From contig NC_009440.1 in assembly GCF_000016605.1 (NCBI RefSeq), positions 2,082,001-2,146,000 on the forward strand: 64,000 nt of DNA. The letters run 5' to 3'. The notes below the pieces were generated by a model. It was not told where the DNA came from. It searched no databases and worked only from the letters and a program-made list of their open reading frames with translations. The DNA is from Metallosphaera sedula DSM 5348 (GTDB lineage Archaea > Thermoproteota > Thermoprotei_A > Sulfolobales > Sulfolobaceae). Shown in pieces: positions 1 to 9,126 of this stretch (its first letter is position 1; every line of letters starts with the position of its first letter). Position numbers and translations under genes: made by a program.

Positions 1-692
1 CTCCTAAAAGTCCTATATCTGACTAGCTCCTTTGAGGTTAGAAAGTCAAATGTCCTCTTTGCCCTATCCCTGTAGAACTTTGCCATCTTATCCGCAAGGA
101 AGAGTGGATAGTTGTAGCCCAGAGCCTCGGGTATGGGCTCTCTGGACATCGCGTACAACAGGGAGAGGACATCCTCAGAGTTCCAGTCCACGTTTGTCTC
201 GACGCGGAAAATCCAGCCGTGGTTAGCAAGTTTCACATATCCTTTTCTAATTGGACCATCTTGGGATATGATTAACCAGGGTGGGTTGGGTATATCCAGG
301 TTATTTCTTTCCCTCTGATCAAAGTCCTTCACTATCCCTATCACAGATCTGGGTATACTCAGTCCCAGATCCATGTCCATGGTTATCTTCCTGTCCATTA
401 GGATTAACCCGTTCAAGGAGTTGGCCTCCTCATACTCCATTCTTCGCATTAAGTCTTCCCCATTTCCATCAGAAACAATCTCCTTAACCCTGGAGCCAAG
501 ATATTCTAATCTAGATCCCCTGAGCCTAAAGAACACCGTTGCGACCACAACGTAGGTCTTTTCTCCCTCTTCAGTAAAGAAATCATGAAGACTTCCATCC
601 ACGGCTGAAATCTCCAGATCAAAAACGTAATTACTCCCCTCCCTCAATCTTACTACCGTGCTAGATACACCACTGTCGCTAATCACGGACAT
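1..692 (-). CDS. NurA-domain nuclease, C-terminus cut by window edge
   Basis: The reverse strand is open from the left edge to about 692. Translation gives the NurA pattern: an early AVDGS motif, a second acidic motif in LILMDRK, and near the edge a YPLFLADKMAKFYRD block typical of the NurA C-terminal region. NurA proteins are 5'-3' exonucleases/endonucleases that in archaea work with the HerA translocase in end resection; no HerA gene is visible here. The ATG at 692 would overlap the start of the divergent regulator by 35 bp; a TTG at 647 would avoid the overlap and still keep the first acidic motif, so the start is unsettled. The stop lies outside the window. Confidence 0.75.
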   Translation of the reverse strand, partial: MSVISDSGVSSTVVRLREGSNYVFDLEISAVDGSLHDFFTEEGEKTYVVVATVFFRLRGSRLEYLGSRVKEIVSDGNGEDLMRRMEYEEANSLNGLILMDRKITMDMDLGLSIPRSVIGIVKDFDQRERNNLDIPNPPWLIISQDGPIRKGYVKLANHGWIFRVETNVDWNSEDVLSLLYAMSREPIPEALGYNYPLFLADKMAKFYRDRAKRTFDFLTSKELVRYRTFR

Positions 693-1572
693 ACTACTAC
701 CTAACGTTAGGGGATTAGTAGCTAAAAGGCTTAGAGCTCAGGGTATGAGCCAGAACAGGATTGCTGTATTGGTGGGCGTAACACAACCGGCGATAAAGCA
801 GTACCTGGACGAGGATGAAGATGATCTCCGCGGGAAGCTTGGTGAAGCGGGCCTCAGTAACGAGGAAATTGACTCCCTGGTATCTAACCTGGTAAGCCTG
901 GTTTCCAGCGGGAGAAAAGAGGAGGCCTCTCTTTACTTCACCACGTTCGGATTGATGATGCTAAGTCAATTGAAACTGTGCAACTTTCACAGACGCGTGA
1001 ACTCCTCGATTTCCTCGGACTGCAGAATCTGTCAGTCTCTCTACAAGGAGGATGAGGAGAGCCAATTACAGTTAGCCCTATCCCTTCTAAGGAACGAGAG
1101 CGTATCTAAACTGATCCCTGAGATCTTAAGCAATTTAGCTTACTCCAAGAGGGATGCGAGGGAAATACTTGACGTGCTAGCCATTCCAGGAAGGATAGCG
1201 GTGATAGGTGGGGTTCCAACCCCGGCATCCAGACCCACGTGGGGCGGTAGCAGGCACCTTGCCACCATACTCCTTGAAACTAGAAGGAAATGTGAAAGGT
1301 GGAGGTCAGTAATGAACATCAAATATGACGAGAAAGTGGAGGAGGCCATATTGAAATCTGGACTCAGGCTAGTTAAGGTTGGTCCCTCGGATAGAAGGGA
1401 CGATCAATCCATTGCTAACATGGTAGCCTCCGTCATATCCTCCTGCCCTGATGTGGTCGTTCACCTTGGAGGGAACGGGGTTGAGCCGAACTGTTACATT
1501 TTCGGGGAGAATCCCTTAGAGGTATCCTCCAAGGTAAACAAGATAGCTAAGCTTTGTTGCGAGTCCTCCTAA
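658..1572 (+). CDS. HTH-ThiN domain transcriptional regulator
   Basis: The N-terminus (about residues 12-45) is a helix-turn-helix with a SQNRIAVLVGVTQPAIKQYL core. The last 130 residues match the ThiN fold (IPGRIAVIGG near the start, then DVVVHLGGNGVEPNCYIFG). In archaea ThiN occurs as thiamine-phosphate synthase fused to ThiD, or fused to an HTH as a thiamine-responsive repressor (ThiR type). The HTH fusion favours a regulator; whether it still has synthase activity cannot be seen. The GTG at 658 is chosen because the segment DILLPNVRGLVAKRL before the HTH looks conserved in such proteins. The 3' end overlaps the convergent exporter gene by 26 bp. A thi4 gene lies 45 kb downstream. Confidence 0.75.
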   Translation: MLDTPLSLITDILLPNVRGLVAKRLRAQGMSQNRIAVLVGVTQPAIKQYLDEDEDDLRGKLGEAGLSNEEIDSLVSNLVSLVSSGRKEEASLYFTTFGLMMLSQLKLCNFHRRVNSSISSDCRICQSLYKEDEESQLQLALSLLRNESVSKLIPEILSNLAYSKRDAREILDVLAIPGRIAVIGGVPTPASRPTWGGSRHLATILLETRRKCERWRSVMNIKYDEKVEEAILKSGLRLVKVGPSDRRDDQSIANMVASVISSCPDVVVHLGGNGVEPNCYIFGENPLEVSSKVNKIAKLCCESS

Positions 1573-4024
1573 CGCCCGGCCACCAATTATACTTCCCAAG
1601 TATTGACATTACCGCAGGAACTATGAAGGGCCTGACTATAAACGTGTCAAACAGGATGGAGAAGCCCACTGCAAACCCTATCTCCCTTAGGAATTGCATG
1701 TTCACGGCAGTGAGGGAGATGAATGCTCCAGTTAACACAAGGCCGGCTGCAGTAACTACTAGGCCAGTCTTCTCAACTCCCTTCCTTATCCTCTCATCCT
1801 CTGTTCCCTGCTCTTCCCTTATCCTAAGCACAATGAACATGTCATAGTCTATCCCCAGGCTGAAGAGTAGAGCGAACACGATGAGCGGAGAAAGCCAGTA
1901 AACACTTCCAAAGACCAGAAACATTACCGCAACCCCCACAAGTGAGCTGAAAAGAAGGGACAGTACCAGCCTAATGGGTAGCGCCACCGACCTTAGCAAG
2001 ACGCCAAGGTACACTAGAATGAAAAGGATTGTGAGGGGCAGGGTTAGGGAGTAGTAAACGTGAACCGTGTTAGAGACGATATCTATCCTCTGCGCGTTGC
2101 TACCCCCTACCTGGAGACCCTTGGATATGAGCCAAGTGGTGAAATTTATGGCCCCGTCGCTGAACACGGGGTAGGGAACATAGAACTCCACGAGGGTGTA
2201 TCCGTGAGAGTAAAACTTGTTAGTTAAAGCTGTGGGTTCGCTGAAAGCGACCTTACCAAGGGAGGCTGGACCATAAACCAGTGCTCCCCTTGAGATTGCC
2301 TGGGCAGAAACGTTGTAGATGAAGGAATAGGTCGAGTTTGGATTTCCCTTGATGATAGCGTAGTCCAGGCTGTAATTGAAGAATCTCGTCAACTCGTTTA
2401 GCCCTACCAGGGACTCTGAGAAGGAAGGTACAATCTCGTTCGCGTTTATGTTGGTGGTATGGGTTAGGAACACTCCCATGGCTAGAACCGAGGATATTAC
2501 CATGAAAACTACCACTAGATACTTCCGTCTTATGGACAGATTGACCATGAACCTCAAATACCTGCTCCTCGAGTCAGAAGGATTTGGAATCTCCCTTCTG
2601 GGGAAGGAAAGGGCTCTGACACTGATTTCCCTTAGGGTCGTATAAGTAAATCCTATGGAGGGAAGGAGGGAAAAAACGGAACTTAGGACTAGGGCTATCC
2701 CTATATTCCTAAGCAGGGGAGACGGAGAAAGAAGGAATGAGGCGAAGGCTAGGGTAATGGAGAGTCCGCTAAAGAGTGCGCCCCTCCCCGCCGTCCTAAA
2801 TGCAGTCGTTAAGGGATTCTTTGATCCTGCTCTCAATTCCTCAAAATACCTGTAGATAAAGAGGAGAGAATAGTCAATCGCTATTCCGAACACTATGGGG
2901 GGTATGACCAGACCTGAAATATAGTAAATTTGATAACCCAGCAACCTCAGTCCCAGGAGAGACGCGTATGCGACCTCTACGCCTATTAATGCACTACCCA
3001 CGAGCAAGAGAATGGGAACAAGTGATCTAAGTAACAGAATGAGTAGGACCCCAACTAAGGTCACCGTGACTACGTCAATTATCCTCAAGTTCTGCTCAGT
3101 ATATAGTTCAGACTGGGCATAGATTGGAAGATGGCCTGTGACAACTCCGTGAAGATTCTCCATGAAGATATTGATACTGCTCAGACTCTCGTTCCTGGGA
3201 ACTTGGACTATGAAGAGCCAGGAGTTGTTCCTGTGGAAATAGGACAAGGATACTCCAGGTTGTGGCACCTCCCTCTCCACAAGCTGAACGGCGTACTCGT
3301 GCGGATTCTCATAGGCCAATGGTGGTAAGTCCTCACCGGTGAGCAAGCGGATAAGGATAGAGTAATTGTTGAAGTTAAGAAGGAACTGCCTAACCAAGGT
3401 TTCGTTTGTGTAATTGTTATAACCAAAGAAGATAACGTAAGGGTCCTTAAAGGTTAGGTAACCAGCTAGTCTCGACGCGTTTATCTGGGAAAGGTTTTGC
3501 AACGCCAGAAAGTAATAGGTCTTATACGTGGAGATAACGTTCGCCGGTGCGTTCACGTTTTTCCCTAGAGGGACTCCATAAGTCACGTTTAACTGGCACA
3601 TGAAATTGGATATGTTGTCTAGAAGTGCGTTCCTGAGCTCTGTGAGATTTAAGTAAAGTTGATGTACCCGAAGTAGCTTTGCCTCAGTACTATTGATCAG
3701 AGGAGATACCTGTTGTAGGTACTGTTGTTGATACTGGGATATTATCTCGTAAGGAGTTATTATCCTTGCATCTTGAAGATAATGTAAGTTACTCTCCACC
3801 GAATCTAATGACTCATTGTAAGAGCCATTAACGATGACATATATCTCGCTATATGACGTCTGGGACAGGTTAAAGTAATCCTTAACTAGGTTCTCTACGA
3901 CAATACTTTGATAAGTGGAAGAAAGAAAGGGCGAATCGCTGTAAACGAAATAGTTTTGCACCTGAAGTACCACTGGAGCAAGTATTACCATCAGAACTAT
4001 CCATGCGATGGCGAGATGTTTCAT
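1547..4024 (-). CDS. MMPL/RND-superfamily membrane transporter
   Basis: An 825-residue protein with the RND layout: one N-terminal TM helix, a large extracytoplasmic loop rich in Asn glycosylation-type sites, five or so TM helices, a second external loop, and another TM bundle. The paired motifs GIAIDYSLLF and SLGIDYDMFI are the GxxxDY motifs of TM4 and TM10 used for proton relay in the MMPL/HAE2 family. Substrate is unknown; archaeal relatives are annotated as drug or lipid exporters. ATG at 4024 precedes a typical signal-anchor. It is convergent with the ThiN regulator and divergent from the 53-residue gene at 4118. Confidence 0.85.
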   Translation of the reverse strand: MKHLAIAWIVLMVILAPVVLQVQNYFVYSDSPFLSSTYQSIVVENLVKDYFNLSQTSYSEIYVIVNGSYNESLDSVESNLHYLQDARIITPYEIISQYQQQYLQQVSPLINSTEAKLLRVHQLYLNLTELRNALLDNISNFMCQLNVTYGVPLGKNVNAPANVISTYKTYYFLALQNLSQINASRLAGYLTFKDPYVIFFGYNNYTNETLVRQFLLNFNNYSILIRLLTGEDLPPLAYENPHEYAVQLVEREVPQPGVSLSYFHRNNSWLFIVQVPRNESLSSINIFMENLHGVVTGHLPIYAQSELYTEQNLRIIDVVTVTLVGVLLILLLRSLVPILLLVGSALIGVEVAYASLLGLRLLGYQIYYISGLVIPPIVFGIAIDYSLLFIYRYFEELRAGSKNPLTTAFRTAGRGALFSGLSITLAFASFLLSPSPLLRNIGIALVLSSVFSLLPSIGFTYTTLREISVRALSFPRREIPNPSDSRSRYLRFMVNLSIRRKYLVVVFMVISSVLAMGVFLTHTTNINANEIVPSFSESLVGLNELTRFFNYSLDYAIIKGNPNSTYSFIYNVSAQAISRGALVYGPASLGKVAFSEPTALTNKFYSHGYTLVEFYVPYPVFSDGAINFTTWLISKGLQVGGSNAQRIDIVSNTVHVYYSLTLPLTILFILVYLGVLLRSVALPIRLVLSLLFSSLVGVAVMFLVFGSVYWLSPLIVFALLFSLGIDYDMFIVLRIREEQGTEDERIRKGVEKTGLVVTAAGLVLTGAFISLTAVNMQFLREIGFAVGFSILFDTFIVRPFIVPAVMSILGKYNWWPGVRRTRNKA

Positions 4025-4117
4025 TAATGATCGTTAATTCAACTGCATAAAATGGTTTAGGAAATACCAGTTTTACGAATGTAACCCATTTATTCACTCA
4101 GACCTACTATTTACTCC

Positions 4118-4279
4118 ATGCAGTCCCTTAAAGATGCGTTAGCCCTCCTGGAGCAGGTGGAAAAGATACTAAGCTCCTATAACCCTAGGGGTGAGGAGGA
4201 TAGAAATCTCCTCAATTTACTCATAACTAAAAACATGAAAATTGAAGCAGAGGCCTATGCAAAATATATAAGGACTTAA
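4118..4279 (+). CDS. Small conserved-looking protein, 53 aa
   Basis: An ATG-initiated frame of 53 codons: two amphipathic helical stretches (QSLKDALALLEQVEKILSSY and a LLNLLITKNMKIEAEAYAKY-like tail) joined by a charged NPRGEED turn. A TATA-like TTTATT lies about 27 bp upstream, as expected for a leaderless Sulfolobales gene, and it sits just before the 4297 gene in the same direction. No family recognised. Composition is that of a small soluble helical protein, possibly an adaptor. Confidence 0.6.
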   Translation: MQSLKDALALLEQVEKILSSYNPRGEEDRNLLNLLITKNMKIEAEAYAKYIRT

Positions 4280-4296
4280 TCCCATTATTATTTTTC

Positions 4297-4896
4297 GTGG
4301 TATTTGAGGTTCAATTAAATGTAACAGACTGTCAGGGTAGAAGGGGAATAACCCGAGACGGTCATCTTTTCTGTATCTCAAGTTTCCTGGACCAGGAGCT
4401 TCAGAGGTTAAAAATACCGCCTATCGTGTTAGCTGAGACGATTATTGACTTTCTTAAGGAGGGAACTGCAAGTTATACTTCGTATTGGGGCTCCGGAGAG
4501 GACGGAGGAATTACCAGGATCCTAGATTTGAGCGTAGTAACTCCTGATAGGACCAGAAGATTATTCCTAGTTATCTCAAGATTTAATGGAATAAATGAGA
4601 TTACTCTGCTGGAACCATTTTACTTTACCAACGTTATGGAGAAATTAATCTTGTATGGAAAGAACCTAGATAAGTACCAGGTCACTATGCCTTTCCTGTA
4701 TAAATTCGTTATCTTCGAAGCTTTCCATACGTTCAACAAGGTAACCAATGTCAAATACCAGGGAATAATATCAGATGGTAAAGAAAAATACATGGTAGCC
4801 CTAGAGAAGCAGAAGGCCCTCCTTTGGAAAATCGAGGAGCCTAAAATGAAACTGGTAAATAGGGAAGATATTACGCTTATGCATTTAAACTACTGA
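4297..4896 (+). CDS. Conserved-type hypothetical protein, 199 aa
   Basis: A soluble 199-residue protein with no TM segment and no motif I recognise. It starts with GTG 17 bp after the small gene at 4118 and is followed 22 bp later by the M50 protease gene, so it probably belongs to the same transcription unit. Mixed alpha/beta composition with a hydrophobic core around residues 85-150. Function unknown. Confidence 0.65.
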   Translation: MVFEVQLNVTDCQGRRGITRDGHLFCISSFLDQELQRLKIPPIVLAETIIDFLKEGTASYTSYWGSGEDGGITRILDLSVVTPDRTRRLFLVISRFNGINEITLLEPFYFTNVMEKLILYGKNLDKYQVTMPFLYKFVIFEAFHTFNKVTNVKYQGIISDGKEKYMVALEKQKALLWKIEEPKMKLVNREDITLMHLNY

Positions 4897-4918
4897 GCTA
4901 ATCCTGTGAAGAAGAGAT

Positions 4919-5530
4919 TTGTCATGGCTTAGAGAGTGGGAATGGAGGTTCAGTAGGCTAAACGAGATTGAGTCATTCTTGTTAGCCATATTCTCCATAG
5001 CGGTAAAAGGGATATCATTGTATCTTCTATCTGGTTTCTTTGGGTTCGGCGTTATAGCTGCCCTAGTAGCGGCAACAATAGCTATTGTACCTCACGAGTT
5101 GGCACATAGACAATCCGCAAGAAGATATGGATGCTATTCCAGGTTTACCCTGAACTTCACTGGGTTTCTCTTCACCACCATTATCAACTTGCTACCATTC
5201 TTTGGTCTAGTATTCTTTTCTGGATATACCCTTATTTCCTGCAGATTTTTCTCCGCAGATAAGAGAATCGAGGGAATAACCGCAGCTGCAGGACCTGCAA
5301 CTAACATTGCAATATCAGTGCTTTTCCTACTTGGGGCCATTGCAGTATCAAACCCACTATTGGCCTTCTTCCTTCAGGTGATTTCGGGATTTAATGCCGT
5401 TGTAGCGTTCTTCAATTTACTTCCCTTCTGGATACTGGACGGCCTAAAGGTATTTAGGTGGAACATCGGAGTGTGGATAGTACTTATTGCACTGTCTCTA
5501 GTATTAATGTATTTTACAGGGGAGATCTAG
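4919..5530 (+). CDS. Site-2-protease family (M50) intramembrane metalloprotease
   Basis: 203 residues with four or more TM helices. H59-E60-x-x-H63 (HELAH) gives the HExxH zinc motif inside a membrane helix and D174 in LLPFWILDG supplies the third ligand, the order found in S2P/SpoIVFB-type proteases that cut membrane-anchored substrates within the bilayer. It lacks PDZ or CBS domains, so it is a minimal form. TTG start is preceded by GAAGAGA. The rhomboid gene follows 3 bp after the stop, which indicates co-transcription of two unrelated intramembrane proteases. Confidence 0.88.
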   Translation: MSWLREWEWRFSRLNEIESFLLAIFSIAVKGISLYLLSGFFGFGVIAALVAATIAIVPHELAHRQSARRYGCYSRFTLNFTGFLFTTIINLLPFFGLVFFSGYTLISCRFFSADKRIEGITAAAGPATNIAISVLFLLGAIAVSNPLLAFFLQVISGFNAVVAFFNLLPFWILDGLKVFRWNIGVWIVLIALSLVLMYFTGEI

Positions 5531-5533
5531 ATA

Positions 5534-6085
5534 TTGATAAAACCAACCATAGTCCTAATGGTACTAATTCTCGTGGGATTTCTTGTGGGGATTATCACAT
5601 ATAGTGTTAGCCCGTATCTTTTTTCGTTCCTAATTCAGGTGAACTACCTAGTGTTAAGGGGAGATTACCTCTCTCTGATAACCTCAATCTTTGTAACCAA
5701 TAGTTTCACTGACTTTATTTTCAATTTTTTCTCTATGGGTGTAATATACTACCTCTTTGGATCTAAGGCGGGTAAGCTTGAATACGTAGTCTTCTTGCTC
5801 TCTGGACTGGTAGGAAATATACTAACTCTCATTTTCTTTCCTCCTTACGTGGCCTCGGCTGGGGCCTCAGGAGGTATATTCGGTGTACTAGCGTATTATA
5901 TTTTGGATGACATGCTAGAGTTCAATAGGTTTGACTGGAACGGTCTAGCTTTGCTTATAATCGTTTTTGTTCTCAGTGACATAATACCAGGCGTTAACTA
6001 CGTAGCTCACATTGGAGGTATAGTAGGTGGGGTAATTCTAGCTGTCGGGAGAAAGAAGCTTTTAGGAGATACACAAGGAAAATGA
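5534..6085 (+). CDS. Rhomboid family serine protease
   Basis: 183 residues, six predicted TM helices. GASGGIFG contains the catalytic Ser112 (GxSG motif) and YVAHIGG provides the partner His159, the rhomboid dyad. Starts with TTG 3 bp after the M50 gene and its TGA overlaps the ATG of the next small gene. Rhomboids cleave single-pass membrane proteins in the bilayer; substrates here are unknown. Sequence and length agree with archaeal minimal six-helix rhomboids. Confidence 0.88.
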   Translation: MIKPTIVLMVLILVGFLVGIITYSVSPYLFSFLIQVNYLVLRGDYLSLITSIFVTNSFTDFIFNFFSMGVIYYLFGSKAGKLEYVVFLLSGLVGNILTLIFFPPYVASAGASGGIFGVLAYYILDDMLEFNRFDWNGLALLIIVFVLSDIIPGVNYVAHIGGIVGGVILAVGRKKLLGDTQGK

Positions 6086-6252
6086 AATATATGAACTTGC
6101 TTGAACTAATTCTATTTGCCATAGGCCTAGCCATGTTTCCATATGGAATGTACGAAGTTGTGAAGGGTGACGGAACTACAAAGACAAAGCTTACTCTCAT
6201 CGTCACTTCACTAACGTTATTTATTGTCGAAAGCATCCTTGTATTCAGATGA
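6082..6252 (+). CDS. Small two-TM membrane protein, 56 aa
   Basis: A 56-codon frame that starts with an ATGA overlap with the rhomboid stop and ends with an ATGA overlap with the Fap7-like kinase start. Two hydrophobic helices (about residues 5-22 and 37-54) flank a short polar loop with GDGTTKTK. The double stop-start overlap is strong evidence for translation although the product is tiny. Its place next to two intramembrane proteases suggests a partner or substrate of them, which is inference only. Confidence 0.75.
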
Positions 6253-6794
6253 TCATTGTAATTACTGGAACGCCTGGAGTAGGCAAGACCACCGTGAGTC
6301 TCCTCTTATCACAACGCCTAGGACTAGAGTATCTACATGTATCTACCTTTGTAATTGAGAGGAAATTATACAGAAGTTACGATGAACTGAGATCGTCATT
6401 TGAGATAGATGATGAGGAAGTCGCCAAGGAGCTTAACCGGTATCTAAGTGAAAGGAAAAACGTGGTTTTGGAGACGGTGTATCCCTCGCTAGTGGATAAC
6501 GCCGATAAGGTAGTTGTGTTGAGAAAACATCCTAAGGTGCTTTATGACGAACTGAAAAAGCGCGGGTGGAATGACATTAAGGTTATAGAGAATGTCGAGG
6601 CAGAGATCATAGGTTACGTGGCACAGGAGGCCAATGAATGGTTTAAGGAGACTTGCGAGATAGATGTAACGAACCTCTCTCCTGAGGAAGTAGTTAATAG
6701 AATCCTTGGGAATATTTGCGACAAACCCGTAGACTGGTTAGATCTTCCAGATGTCCAAGATCTGCTCCTAGCTTTAGATAAGATTATTAGTTGA
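6249..6794 (+). CDS. Fap7/hCINAP-like adenylate kinase family NTPase
   Basis: 181 residues with an N-terminal P-loop GTPGVGKT (residues 7-14) followed by a LGLEYLHVS segment and a late NMP-binding part, the pattern of the atypical adenylate kinase family that includes yeast Fap7 and archaeal Fap7. These bind ribosomal protein uS11 (Rps14) and act in small-subunit maturation. The ATG overlaps the preceding small gene. The Mrp gene follows 26 bp later. Confidence 0.8.
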
Positions 6795-6820
6795 CCATGA
6801 AGATATGTTAATTGAGAAAA

Positions 6821-7729
6821 ATGAGCTCCAATCCGTTTAGACTGCAATCACCACAACCTACGAAGCAACCTAGGGATCTTAGAAAGGCGCCTGCACCTCA
6901 AGTTCAGGGCGCTGACCTTAAGATTCAATCCAGAATGAAGAACGTGAAGTATAAGATCGCAATTCTCAGTGGAAAGGGAGGAGTGGGCAAATCTTTCGTG
7001 TCATCTAACTTGGCCATGGCCCTTGCTGCTGCTGGAAAGAGCGTGGGAATCATTGACGTTGATTTTCATGGTCCATCCGTTCCTAAGATGCTTGGAGTTA
7101 GGGGACAAATGCTTACAGCAGACGATAACGGAATAAATCCTGTTAACGGTCCCTTTGGTATAAAGGTAGTTTCCATTGACTTCCTACTTCCTAGAGATGA
7201 TACTCCTGTTATATGGAGAGGGTCCATAAAGCACTCTGCAATTAGGCAGTTTCTTGGAGATGTGAACTGGGGTCAGCTAGACTACCTGATTATAGATATG
7301 CCTCCAGGGACCGGGGATGAAGCCCTCTCGGTTGCTCAGCTAGTCCCCAATATAACCGGCTTCATCATTGTCACTATTCCCTCAGAGGTATCCACTCTGG
7401 CCGTCAGAAGATCAATAAACTTCACCAAGACGGTGAATACTAAGATACTTGGGGTTGTGGAAAACATGAGCTACTTTGTGTGTCCGTCTGAGGGTAAGAA
7501 CTATTACATCTTTGGACAGGACAAGGGGAAGAAGATGGCTGAGGAATTGGGAGTTCCTCTCCTAGGACAGGTCCCACTAGATCCCAGAATCGCAGAGTCG
7601 AACGACCTTGGAGAACCGTTCTTCTTGAAGTACTTGGATTCACCGGCCTCTAAGGAGTTCCTAAAAATTGCCGATAAAGTAATAGAAATGGTTGAAAATC
7701 AGAAATTGTCTGACCTTAATCTGAAATAA
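6821..7729 (+). CDS. Mrp/Nbp35 family iron-sulfur carrier ATPase
   Basis: A deviant Walker A GKGGVGKS (residues 51-58 counted from the ATG at 6821), then VDFHGPSVPKMLG and DMPPGTGDEALS, are diagnostic of Mrp/ApbC/Nbp35 proteins that carry Fe-S clusters to target enzymes. The usual CxxC after ENMSYF is reduced to one cysteine (CPSEG), so cluster binding by a dimer may differ from the bacterial enzyme. A TTG at 6812 is in frame, but the ATG is preferred. The N-terminal 40 residues are Pro/Gln rich. Confidence 0.87.
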   Translation: MSSNPFRLQSPQPTKQPRDLRKAPAPQVQGADLKIQSRMKNVKYKIAILSGKGGVGKSFVSSNLAMALAAAGKSVGIIDVDFHGPSVPKMLGVRGQMLTADDNGINPVNGPFGIKVVSIDFLLPRDDTPVIWRGSIKHSAIRQFLGDVNWGQLDYLIIDMPPGTGDEALSVAQLVPNITGFIIVTIPSEVSTLAVRRSINFTKTVNTKILGVVENMSYFVCPSEGKNYYIFGQDKGKKMAEELGVPLLGQVPLDPRIAESNDLGEPFFLKYLDSPASKEFLKIADKVIEMVENQKLSDLNLK

Positions 7730-7914
7730 AACTTCCTTCTGTCATAGTCGGGATATTTTTCTATTTTCCCTTCTCTCACCATGGTAGCCAATGTCTCCCT
7801 AAGTTCCAACGGAGTAAAGCGAACACCTTTCTCCATTAGTTTGTCTCGTATTTCCTCTGATATCATTGGCCTTTCTCTAAGTAGAGATATTATCTCTTGT
7901 TCCAAGTTTTCCAT
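7699..7914 (-). CDS. Small winged-helix-like protein, 71 aa
   Basis: 71 residues, ATG start, overlapping the convergent Mrp gene by 31 bp. The order of helices (ISLLRERP, SEEIRDKLMEKG, TPLELRETLATMVREGKIEKY) followed by a short beta wing looks like a DNA-binding winged helix. No family name assigned. A regulator or nucleoid-type role is inference. Confidence 0.65.
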   Translation of the reverse strand: MENLEQEIISLLRERPMISEEIRDKLMEKGVRFTPLELRETLATMVREGKIEKYPDYDRRKFYFRLRSDNF

Positions 7915-8107
7915 GAGTACAAAGAACTCTCCTGATTTAAAAAAGTGGAGAACGAAACAACCTACACACAGTCCGCCCTATAGCACTCTTTTTCAATACC
8001 TTGATTTATTATAACAAAGATAGTATTACCATTTACCTACAAAGGTTGCCTAATCACAATAAAACTTTAAAAACAATAAAAACTAAATGTTAAACGGTGC
8101 AATTTAA

Positions 8108-8455
8108 TTGATAACTGAGCTCGCAGAAAGAAATATCCTCCTTAAGAGGTTCTTAATGGTAGGCTACGGGCTCTCAGAGGCTGATGTGGAGGCATTCATC
8201 AGGATAATTAAGGGTTCTGAGGGTAGAGATGTGGATTATATTGCTTCGGAACTGGGAATCAGTAAGAGCAGAGCCAGTTTAATACTTAAGAGATTATCAG
8301 ACGCTGGGTTGGTTACCAAGCAGAAAAGCACTGGTTCAAAGGGAGGTAGACCCAAATATGTGTACCGGGTGGACAGGAACGAGGTGATAGAAAAAATGAA
8401 GATAAGAGCCTCAGAGCTTTGCTCCGACCTATCATCTATAATATCTGGGTTATGA
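8108..8455 (+). CDS. HTH transcriptional regulator (MarR/TrmB-like)
   Basis: 115 residues; the centre reads DYIASELGISKSRASLILKRLSDAGLV, a classical winged helix, followed by a GGRPKYVYR wing. Start is TTG, preceded by an AT-rich stretch with several TATA-like elements. Its 3' end overlaps the convergent LysE-type exporter by 20 bp, so regulation of that gene is possible but not shown. Confidence 0.75.
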   Translation: MITELAERNILLKRFLMVGYGLSEADVEAFIRIIKGSEGRDVDYIASELGISKSRASLILKRLSDAGLVTKQKSTGSKGGRPKYVYRVDRNEVIEKMKIRASELCSDLSSIISGL

Positions 8456-9005
8456 GAAGAGCTCCTTGAACTAGAATATAGATTCCAAATCCAAGTAATA
8501 TAACAAATGAAGCTATTTTTATAGCCCTTGCTATCCTTTTCCCAAACTTATTTACTAGAAATGGAAATAAGGTAATCCATATTACTATCCCGCCAAAGAA
8601 ACCTGGTATTACTAGGATCCCAAATTCCTGGACCATGAATAGACCACTAGTCAGCCACCAGGTTATCTGAAAGGGGTTGGTTAGACCCATGGTTAGCCCC
8701 GTCAAGTAATTGGCCCTAGTGGTTCTATTAGACAAGGTAGATTTCATCACTCCGAAGGCTAACCATATCATCAAGGCTCCCCCAATCAAGTAGAAAATAT
8801 ACCTTACATCTCTCGGCAAAAAGTCTCCAAATACGAGAGTTAAAATGAAGAAGACTAGGTCAGCTGTCATGGCCCCAAGGCCTACGCTAACCCCATGTAA
8901 CTTTGACCTTAGAGACTCTGAGGCTATCATGGAGTTCACTGGACCTGGGGGAGCAGCTAGCGACAGCCCCAGCGCTAAGCCGAAGATCACAAGTAAGGCG
9001 TTCAC
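8436..9005 (-). CDS. LysE/RhtB family amino-acid exporter
   Basis: 189 residues with six hydrophobic helices. The N-terminus GLSLAAPPGPVNSMIASESL carries the PGP motif of the LysE/RhtB family and NPFQITWW in the middle is also typical. These are proton-coupled exporters of amino acids or analogues at the plasma membrane. Starts with ATG and is divergent from the Cbp1-like gene, with a 121-bp AT-rich intergenic region. Confidence 0.85.
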   Translation of the reverse strand: MNALLVIFGLALGLSLAAPPGPVNSMIASESLRSKLHGVSVGLGAMTADLVFFILTLVFGDFLPRDVRYIFYLIGGALMIWLAFGVMKSTLSNRTTRANYLTGLTMGLTNPFQITWWLTSGLFMVQEFGILVIPGFFGGIVIWITLFPFLVNKFGKRIARAIKIASFVILLGFGIYILVQGALLITQIL

Positions 9006-9126
9006 GTAAGCTGATTACATTATGTGCTTTAAATAGGTTAATCAGGCTCCCTTGTGAAGGGTTTATAGGCAGAATAAAAAAGATTTTGGGGAAAAATATA
9101 AAAAGAGTGGAAGAGAGGTTTTCATT

